NCBI GenBank assembly: GCA_900539175.1
Contig: UQAW01000052.1
Location: 1-27,893 of the forward strand
Reading direction: 5' to 3'
From: an uncultured Lachnospiraceae bacterium
GTDB lineage: Bacteria; Bacillota; Clostridia; Lachnospirales; Lachnospiraceae
Length of the DNA: 27,893 bases
In this document: piece by piece, positions 22,680 to 27,893 of the stretch
Layout of the letters: every line of letters starts with the position of its first letter
Numbering within the stretch: the stretch's first letter is position 1
Program-made: the position numbers and the translations under genes
The notes under the pieces: generated by a model
Told to the model about the DNA's origin: nothing
The model's input: only the letters and a program-made list of their open reading frames with translations
Databases searched by the model: none

Positions 22680-23561
22680 ATGAAAAAAATCAAAAGCTAT
22701 CTTTTCGCATGCCTTCCATTTCTAATGATGATGGGCATCATCTTTATCGTACCAAACGTCCTATTACTTGGACTGTTATTCCTGTATTCGGTTCTGGATG
22801 GTCCTTCCGGATACTATACTGCAATTGACATTTACAATAACCATCTGGACCTTATCACCTGTGCCTTTTATCTGTGCGCACTCATTCCTGCCGCACTTTG
22901 GTACTACCACAAATTTTATAAAAAGGGACAGCCCCTGCAGAAAAACAGGCATTTCCGTCCCTCCTCGGTTGCTTACACCGCATTATTGGCATTGGGTGTA
23001 TGCCATGCAATCAACCTTCTTTTTATCCTGATTGCTATCCTTTCTCCCGAGACCATGGATAGCTACGTGCAGCTGACCGAAGATTCAGGACTTACTTCCT
23101 ACTCTGTTGCCTGGTTCTTCTCCACTCTGGTTTTACCTCCGCTGGTAGAAGAACTGATCTTTCGCGGTCTGACCTTACGTCTGTTCCGCCGTGCCGGAGC
23201 ACCTTTTTATGTGGCTAATTTTCTCCAGGCATTACTGTTTGGAATCTTCCACATGAATATCGTTCAGGGCATCTACGCCTTCCTGATCGGCCTCCTGATG
23301 GGCTATCTGGCCAACCACTACCACACCCTGGTAGCAGGAATGACCTTCCATGCCTGCTTCAACCTCTTCGGCACCCTCCTGTCGGATCTGGAAAGCCACT
23401 TCTTCAACGATTATCTGGCTCTCCTGACCATGCTGTTCGGAATCCTGCTCACCGTAGCAATGATCTGCATCATCAACCGCGAAACTCCTCCGACCAGACG
23501 CCGAACCACCCCGATGCTCCTCCAATCCCCCTACGAGGACTCCGACGCACCATTTATCTGA
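22680..23561 (+). CDS. CPBP family intramembrane glutamic protease
   Basis: The 293-residue membrane protein has about eight hydrophobic spans and the four CPBP/Abi motifs: EELIFRG with Glu157, Glu158 and Arg162; FGIFHMN with His191; and FHACFN with His224 and Asn228. These form the active site of the CAAX-protease/Rce1-like family. In bacteria, members serve in bacteriocin immunity or maturation, or in signalling. AAAAGGAGAGG precedes the ATG. The C-terminal tail (INRETPPTRRRTT...DAPFI) is hydrophilic and probably cytoplasmic. No peptide gene, ABC exporter or regulator adjoins it, so the substrate is unknown. It is a lone gene that faces the leftward radical SAM operon. Confidence 0.92.
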   Translation: MKKIKSYLFACLPFLMMMGIIFIVPNVLLLGLLFLYSVLDGPSGYYTAIDIYNNHLDLITCAFYLCALIPAALWYYHKFYKKGQPLQKNRHFRPSSVAYTALLALGVCHAINLLFILIAILSPETMDSYVQLTEDSGLTSYSVAWFFSTLVLPPLVEELIFRGLTLRLFRRAGAPFYVANFLQALLFGIFHMNIVQGIYAFLIGLLMGYLANHYHTLVAGMTFHACFNLFGTLLSDLESHFFNDYLALLTMLFGILLTVAMICIINRETPPTRRRTTPMLLQSPYEDSDAPFI

Positions 23562-23572
23562 TTTTATAATGA

Positions 23573-23598
23573 AAGCGTCAAAAGGTATTTTGACGCTT
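23573..23598 (+). terminator. Hairpin behind the CPBP gene
   Basis: AAGCGTCAAAA-GGTA-TTTTGACGCTT is a perfect 11-bp stem with a tetraloop, starting 12 bp after the CPBP stop. No T run follows on the plus strand, so termination efficiency is uncertain; the reverse strand (TTTCATTATAAAAT) is slightly better. Confidence 0.55.
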
Positions 23599-23644
23599 AT
23601 GATACACGGATTGCTCCGCATTTCATGCTCCCGCAATCCTAAAA
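23598..23644 (+). repeat. 47-bp repeat R2, copy 1
   Basis: This stretch is identical to 27847-27893. It folds as GGATTGC (23608-23614) with GCAATCC (23633-23639), and inside it GCAT with ATGC around TTTC-like loop bases. The minus-strand reading encodes REHEMRSNPCII, which creates false N-terminal extensions of neighbouring frames. Both copies lie in gaps between genes. Confidence 0.9.
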
Positions 23645-23754
23645 ACATTCGAAATCCGCCCTATTCGGGCTACTTTCTCATGTTTTATTCCTGCATATGC
23701 GTCCCATACTGCAAAGAACCTATTACAATTTCTCTGCAACCAACCGACTCGCCA

Positions 23755-23932
23755 GGGAGCTGCCATGTTCCGAAAGCCGCCTGTGCTGCTTACGGATTTT
23801 GTGCATCTGCAGGCCTGTTACAAGGACTTATGTAAAAGCACAGCCACTTTCCCATATAGTCCTTGTTAAGGCCGAAGCCCCGCACAAAAATCCGTAAGCA
23901 GCACAGGCGGGTTTCGGAACATGGCAGCTCCC
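23755..23932. repeat. 178-nt giant imperfect hairpin
   Basis: The first 50 bases (23755-23804, from GGGAGCTGCCATG to GATTTTGTGC) are repeated inverted at 23882-23932 with one mismatch and one extra A. Further inside, GGCCTGTTACAAGGACT pairs with AGTCCTTGTTAAGGCC, leaving a loop of about 30 nt. It lies between the convergent CPBP and radical SAM genes. No reading frame of its own is credible. It may be a mobile inverted-repeat unit that also acts as a two-way transcription barrier. The rest of 23645-23754 holds nothing recognisable. Confidence 0.85.
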
Positions 23933-23948
23933 CCTCCCCTCTCCCCCC

Positions 23949-24839
23949 TTAAATCCCCTCATAATTGAAGGCCGGGATGAAGCTTTCTTTGGCTGTTTCG
24001 CCCTCCTGGAAATATGCCTGTTCCACACCAAGATCCAGGACATATTCCAATAGGGCGTTATATTCTCGTTTCGTAACTTTTCTGGCAATCTCCGGATACG
24101 TCTCTTTCAGTCTCTCAAAAGGTGTAAACTGATTCATCAGACTTAAATACACCTTTTCCCCATACGTCCGATAGACGTACTCCACTACTGCTTTCGCCTC
24201 CCGCACATGCCCCGGCAGAAGAAGATGACGGACGATTACGCCTCGTTTCATCATACCGTCTGCTGAAAATTCAGCACTCCCCGTCTGCTGCACCATTTCT
24301 TCCAGAGCCGCCTTTGCAATTCTGGGATAATCAGGTGCTTTGGAATAACGGGCGGCCGTCCTTTCATCCATGTATTTAAAATCCGTCAGATAAATATCTA
24401 TCATTCCACTCAGCAGTCTCAGAGATTCCACAGACTCGTATCCACTGCAATTATACACAATCGGAAGATAAAGTCCCAGTTTCTTCGCCTTCCGAAGTGC
24501 CGGTATCAACTGACAAACATAGTGGCTCGGTGTTACCAGATTGATATTTTCAGCTCCCTTTTCCTGCAATTCCAGGAAGATCCGGACAAGCCGCTGCTCC
24601 GTAATTTCCCTGCCCACTTTCATGGATGCAATCTCATGATTCTGGCAATAAACACAGCGCAGCGCGCACCCGCTGAAAAACACCGCTCCCGATCCGTTTA
24701 CTCCTGAGATACAGGGTTCCTCCCACAGATGCAGCGCTGCCCTTGCGGCAAAAATACGGTTATCTGCCCCACAGAACCCTGCACTTCCCTGTTCACGGTC
24801 AGCCTGACACCTCCTGGGACATACTTTACAAAGACTCAT
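23949..24839 (-). CDS. Radical SAM protein, PflX-like
   Basis: The 296-residue enzyme carries the radical SAM cluster motif GCALRCVYCQN with Cys58, Cys62 and Cys65. The surrounding sequence fits the PflX branch of pyruvate formate-lyase activating enzyme homologues: N-terminal CKVCPRRC...GFCGA (Cys4, 7, 11, 23), NLVTPSHYV, YNCSGYES, DIYLTDFKYMD and VIVRHLLLPGH. The N-terminal cysteines may hold another metal site. Activity and substrate of this branch are not established as far as I know; glycyl-radical activation is only an analogy. The ATG at 24839 is preceded by GCGGGAAA, and the longer frame overlaps the aminotransferase. It is the last gene of the leftward four-gene operon, 19 bp after the aminotransferase. 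Confidence 0.88.
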   Translation of the reverse strand: MSLCKVCPRRCQADREQGSAGFCGADNRIFAARAALHLWEEPCISGVNGSGAVFFSGCALRCVYCQNHEIASMKVGREITEQRLVRIFLELQEKGAENINLVTPSHYVCQLIPALRKAKKLGLYLPIVYNCSGYESVESLRLLSGMIDIYLTDFKYMDERTAARYSKAPDYPRIAKAALEEMVQQTGSAEFSADGMMKRGVIVRHLLLPGHVREAKAVVEYVYRTYGEKVYLSLMNQFTPFERLKETYPEIARKVTKREYNALLEYVLDLGVEQAYFQEGETAKESFIPAFNYEGI

Positions 24840-24858
24840 AACATCATTTCCCGCAATC

Positions 24859-26049
24859 TTACGCCTGCTGATAAGACTGAGCCAAAGCCTTAAATGCCGG
24901 AAGTGCCCGTTCAATCTGCTCTGTCGTTACACAGTATGCAATTCTCACATATCCCGGGCATCCAAAATCATCACTTGGCACTAACAACAGCTCCTGCTCT
25001 TTTGCCTTCTCACAGAATGCATAAGCATCCGGTTCCAGCGCTTTTACAAACAGATAGAAAGCTCCGTCCGGATAAATACAGGTATATCCATATTCCGTCA
25101 ATGCGTTATAAAGAAGATCCCGGTTCTTCTTGTAGACACTCAGATCGGACACCTGCCCCACACAACGTTCAATAACGTGCTGGAACAGACTCGGCGCACA
25201 TACGAATCCCAATGCACGTCCTGCCCCGCAGACTGCCGCATATACCATCGCCGACTCATCAACCGCATCCGGAACCAGTATGTAGCCGATCCGTTCTCCC
25301 GGAAGTGACAGGGATTTGCTGTAAGAATAGCAGACCAATGTATTTGCATAATATTTCGTCATATAAGGTACTTCGGTACCGTCATACACCAACTCCCGAT
25401 ACGGTTCGTCCGCAATAAGATAAATCGGATGCCCATACCGGTGAGCCTTTGTTTTCAGCATCTCTGCCAGTTTTTTAACAGTCTCCTCCTGAAACACCAC
25501 GCCGGAAGGATTGTTCGGTGAATTGACAATCACTGCTTTTGTGTGCTCATTGATCGCCTCGTCCAATCTTTCAAAGTTAATCTGGAAACTGTCGGGATTC
25601 GTAGACACCGGAACCAGTTTTGCCCCTGCCGTCTCCACAAAGACTCTGTATTCCGGAAAAAATGGAGTAAACGTTATGAATTCGTCTCCTTCCTCCCGCA
25701 GTGCAGTAATACAGATTTTCAGTGAAGCTGCCGCTCCGCAGGTCATATACAGATTTTCTGCCTTAAAATCGGTACCGAACCGCTGATTCAGGTTTTCCGC
25801 GATCGCATTTCTGACACCTGCATCTCCCTGAGCAGAAGTATAACCGTGCAGATAGATATCATCCTCAGATTCCAACAACTCCCGTACCGCCTGATGTACA
25901 CCTTCCGGCGCCGGAACATTGGGATTACCAATACTAAAGTCAAACACGTTCTCTGCTCCTATTTCGGCAGCACGCTTCTTGCTGTACTCAAAAATCTCCC
26001 TGATGACAGAACGGTTACTTCCAAGCAAAAACATTTCCCTTGATATCAT
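24859..26049 (-). CDS. Pyridoxal-phosphate aminotransferase (class I/II)
   Basis: The 396-residue fold-type I aminotransferase has all key sites: NSPNNPSG (176-183, Asn180), DEPYREL (214-220, Asp214), YSYSKSLSLPGERIGY with Lys245 as the PLP-binding residue, and a late Arg (YVRIAYC) for the substrate carboxylate. It is nearest to aspartate/aromatic-type enzymes that NCBI calls pyridoxal phosphate-dependent aminotransferase; the amino donor cannot be told. GGAGGAG lies 7 bases before the ATG. That ATG overlaps the stop of the PlsY-like gene (ATGA), so the two are translationally coupled, an arrangement that suggests functional linkage to lipid or envelope precursors or simply operon packing. 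Confidence 0.94.
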   Translation of the reverse strand: MISREMFLLGSNRSVIREIFEYSKKRAAEIGAENVFDFSIGNPNVPAPEGVHQAVRELLESEDDIYLHGYTSAQGDAGVRNAIAENLNQRFGTDFKAENLYMTCGAAASLKICITALREEGDEFITFTPFFPEYRVFVETAGAKLVPVSTNPDSFQINFERLDEAINEHTKAVIVNSPNNPSGVVFQEETVKKLAEMLKTKAHRYGHPIYLIADEPYRELVYDGTEVPYMTKYYANTLVCYSYSKSLSLPGERIGYILVPDAVDESAMVYAAVCGAGRALGFVCAPSLFQHVIERCVGQVSDLSVYKKNRDLLYNALTEYGYTCIYPDGAFYLFVKALEPDAYAFCEKAKEQELLLVPSDDFGCPGYVRIAYCVTTEQIERALPAFKALAQSYQQA

Positions 26050-26663
26050 AATTTTCTCCTCCAGATTCCTCTATATTCTAATTTTTCTCCCTGATACTTT
26101 ACAACATGGCGCCAGATCACCAGTCCGGAGATCAGCACACATCCCCAGACCACAGGTCTGATTGTTACCTTCCGAATGATCAACAACGCAGATAATACAA
26201 ATGTTATAATCGTCCGGTGCAGGTGCGGCTGAATAACGATAAAAACAGAAAACATCAAATAACAGCTGATCAGTGTCCACAAAGGCGTCCACATTGGAAA
26301 CAACCCAAGCAAAACCCCAAAAGACACTGCGATTGCTTTTCCTCCCTGCATAAAATGCCAAAAAGGATAGGCATGGCCCAGCACCGGAGCTGCCATCACA
26401 AAAGTAAATAATGGTATCGTCATGGGAATTCCTGCCGCGAGAGCCGCTCTAACCGGAAGGAATCCTTTTGCCATATCTCCCAGAAGCACCGCAATCCCCA
26501 CTAAAATACCGCCGTACTGGAACGCATTGGCGGCTCCCGGGTTACCGTCCTGACTCACCTTTGTTACATCCACATGACTGAAATATTTCGGCAAATAGTA
26601 TCCAAACCGGATACTGCCCGCCAGATAGCCCACAATTATAAAAAACCAACATTTCTCTGACAT
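26046..26663 (-). CDS. PlsY-like glycerol-3-phosphate acyltransferase
   Basis: PlsY transfers an acyl group from acyl-phosphate to glycerol-3-phosphate in the membrane, the first step of phospholipid synthesis. The 205 residues have the family plan: GSIRFGYYLPK (motif near residue 16), DGNPGAANA (39-47, for GSGNPGATN), DMAKGFLPV (63-71) and GHAYPFWHFMQGGKAIA (96-112). The last differs from the usual FKGGKGVAT: the second GK glycine is Ala. The DGN variant and this change mark it as a divergent paralogue, so the substrate may differ. AAGAGGAAAA precedes the ATG at 26663; the longer frame to 26717 runs into the upstream gene. It sits between a lipid-type glycosyltransferase and an aminotransferase. 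Confidence 0.87.
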   Translation of the reverse strand: MSEKCWFFIIVGYLAGSIRFGYYLPKYFSHVDVTKVSQDGNPGAANAFQYGGILVGIAVLLGDMAKGFLPVRAALAAGIPMTIPLFTFVMAAPVLGHAYPFWHFMQGGKAIAVSFGVLLGLFPMWTPLWTLISCYLMFSVFIVIQPHLHRTIITFVLSALLIIRKVTIRPVVWGCVLISGLVIWRHVVKYQGEKLEYRGIWRRKL

Positions 26664-26697
26664 AATTTTCCTCTTAGAACATGTATGAAAATTACAG

Positions 26698-27828
26698 TTA
26701 TGAATTTCCGGACACATTCTGGCATAATTTTTCCAGCAATGTTACTATCTCATATCCTGACCGGGGATTTGTATTCTCGCGCTGCGCTTTTTTCATCTTT
26801 ACTCTGGCATTTTCATCACGCATCAGAAACTGGCCTGCACGTATCTGCTTTTCAATCGTCTTCTCCCCAATGGACATGCCGTGAGAAGTAAAAAATTCCA
26901 CATTCTTCGTCTCACATCCCGGTATCGGCGCTGTATGCACAATAGGAATCTGCTTTACAGCCGCCTCAGTACTGCTCAATCCTCCCGGCTTTGTAAAAAT
27001 CACATCACATGCCTCCATATAGACAGCGACATGTGAAGTATACCCCAGTACATGGACATCCGGGTTCTTGAAAAACTGCAGCTTCATGGCATATTCCCGC
27101 CTCCTGTTATTGCCGCAGATGATGATGATCTGTTCTCCATCTTTGCAGCGACGACTCAACTCCTGAGCAAAAATATGAATTTTTCCAAACCCCATACTTC
27201 CGCTCATGACCAGATATGCAGGCTTATCCGCGGGAAGCCCGCATACGCTTCTGGCTTTCTCCTGATTCGCCTCTACTGCAAACTCTGGTTTTACCGGTAT
27301 TCCCAAAGGACACAATTTTTCTCGGGGAAGCCCGTAGGAAACCCATTCCTCAACGGCCTCCTTATGGGGAATCACATAATAATCGCACGCTGTTTCTTCC
27401 CAAAAAGGAATACAAGTATAATCGGTACCGATTGCCACCACTTTCTGCTTCAACCACCCCTTTTTTTTCATATAAGTAAGGGTCTCTGCCGGATACAGAT
27501 GCGGTGTCGCAATCACATCATAATTTTCCTGATCCAGATAATCTTTCAGAGATTTTGCCAGCAATTTGTTGGCCTGATATACCGGCGATTTGCGTTTTGC
27601 CGAGCGGATCGCCTCGCCTGCTTTATACACCAATCCAAAAATCCTGGGAGCATGTTTTACAAGTTCCACATAAGCTCCTCCGATCACTTTCGATGTCCGC
27701 TTCCCCTTCAGCAGCATCATATCCACCATATCTGCCTGATGCCCCCGCCGCTCCAGACACTCTTTTACTGCTTTCCCTGCAGCGTTATGTCCCTCTCCTG
27801 TGTTGCAGGATAAAATCAAAACTTTCAT
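26698..27828 (-). CDS. MGDG synthase-like / UgtP-like glycosyltransferase
   Basis: The 376-residue GT28-type protein starts MKVLILSCNTGEGHNAAGKA, the N-terminal loop of the monogalactosyldiacylglycerol synthase family. It has SGSMGFGK (209-216), a GYTSHVAVYMEACDVIFTKPGGLSSTEA block (262-289, donor nucleotide-sugar site) and a C-terminal helix that returns to the first domain. Such enzymes put glucose or galactose on diacylglycerol, as B. subtilis UgtP does for lipoteichoic acid anchors, so a membrane glycolipid is the likely product. AAAGGGAG precedes the ATG at 27828. The longer frame adds MREHEMRSNPCII, which is repeat R2 and not protein. It leads an operon with plsY-like, aminotransferase and radical SAM genes; the promoter must lie at or beyond the window edge. 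Confidence 0.9.
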   Translation of the reverse strand: MKVLILSCNTGEGHNAAGKAVKECLERRGHQADMVDMMLLKGKRTSKVIGGAYVELVKHAPRIFGLVYKAGEAIRSAKRKSPVYQANKLLAKSLKDYLDQENYDVIATPHLYPAETLTYMKKKGWLKQKVVAIGTDYTCIPFWEETACDYYVIPHKEAVEEWVSYGLPREKLCPLGIPVKPEFAVEANQEKARSVCGLPADKPAYLVMSGSMGFGKIHIFAQELSRRCKDGEQIIIICGNNRRREYAMKLQFFKNPDVHVLGYTSHVAVYMEACDVIFTKPGGLSSTEAAVKQIPIVHTAPIPGCETKNVEFFTSHGMSIGEKTIEKQIRAGQFLMRDENARVKMKKAQRENTNPRSGYEIVTLLEKLCQNVSGNS

Positions 27829-27846
27829 ATTTCTCCCTTTGCCCCC

Positions 27847-27893
27847 TATGATACACGGATTGCTCCGCATTTCATGCTCCCGCAATCCTAAAA
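27847..27893 (+). repeat. 47-bp repeat R2, copy 2 (runs off the window)
   Basis: Identical over all 47 bases to 23598-23644 and ending at the window edge, so the true repeat may be longer. It lies 18 bp upstream of the glycosyltransferase ATG in the 5' leader, where its hairpin (GGATTGC/GCAATCC with inner GCAT/ATGC) would be transcribed as part of the mRNA. Confidence 0.9.

Noticed and set aside
23232..23648. 138-codon minus-strand frame
   Set aside because: It is antisense to the CPBP gene and begins in repeat R2; no RBS and low-complexity sequence.
27052..27813. 253-codon plus-strand frame
   Set aside because: It lies antisense to the glycosyltransferase, which has clear motifs; the product has no recognisable domain.
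27829..27885. N-terminal extension of the glycosyltransferase starting MREHEMRSNPCII
   Set aside because: The extension is encoded by repeat R2, which also occurs at 23598-23644; the ATG at 27828 has AAAGGGAG and the conserved N terminus.
1..27893. CRISPR array, tRNA, rRNA or intact insertion sequence
   Set aside because: No regularly spaced repeats, no cloverleaf or rRNA signatures and no transposase motifs were seen; repeats found are short non-coding units.

Overview
The window looks like a chromosomal segment of a gut Lachnospiraceae-type clostridium (Firmicutes). The reasons are AGGAGG-type ribosome binding sites, -35/-10 promoters of the vegetative type, the ATP-dependent PEP carboxykinase, an SLH-anchored GH43 enzyme, an FtnA-like ferritin, a GTPase-NYN fusion of a kind I associate with clostridia, and protein sequences that read like Blautia/Ruminococcus-group families. 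Genus and species cannot be fixed from the sequence alone. I saw no rRNA, tRNA, CRISPR array, transposase or intact phage gene.

Left end (1-5000) is a gene graveyard around one living regulon. Remnants of a DUF4143 ATPase, a flavin reductase, a small membrane protein, a lipoprotein, an iron alcohol dehydrogenase, a Fic protein with its HTH antitoxin, and a GNAT acetyltransferase are all truncated, internally deleted or frameshifted. A type-B carboxylesterase at 6950-7394 is broken in the same way. Inside this debris sits an apparently intact unit: a MerR regulator (3621-4019) divergent from a flavodoxin-fold reductase and a double carboxymuconolactone-decarboxylase protein. Its promoter has the 19-bp spacer typical of MerR control, and a related copy of the site lies in front of the dead alcohol dehydrogenase.

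Middle (5000-16300): pckA with a strong promoter and terminator; a 963-residue secreted, SLH-anchored GH43 glycoside hydrolase; then a MATE exporter followed 16 bp later by a 900-residue protein. That protein joins a TetM/EF-G-like translational GTPase to a C-terminal NYN (YacP/Rae1-like) nuclease domain, and it is one of the most interesting items here. A D-2-hydroxyacid dehydrogenase lies upstream of the exporter.

RND block (16297-21116): a 1370-residue RND permease carrying a coiled-coil insertion of about 290 residues, overlapping a TetR regulator. A TetR-type palindrome lies just downstream of a good promoter. The last 12 codons of tetR come from a short hairpin repeat that recurs near 22.5 kb.

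Next (21206-21709) is an orphan cobalamin riboswitch on the + strand. It has a near-consensus promoter, about 260 nt of potentially structured RNA, and an intrinsic terminator, with no convincing protein gene between. It may control a non-coding RNA.

Right end: ferritin, a CPBP membrane protease, and a leftward operon of glycosyltransferase, PlsY-like acyltransferase, PLP aminotransferase and PflX-like radical SAM protein. At least three families of short non-coding repeats and a 178-nt hairpin decorate the intergenic spaces.
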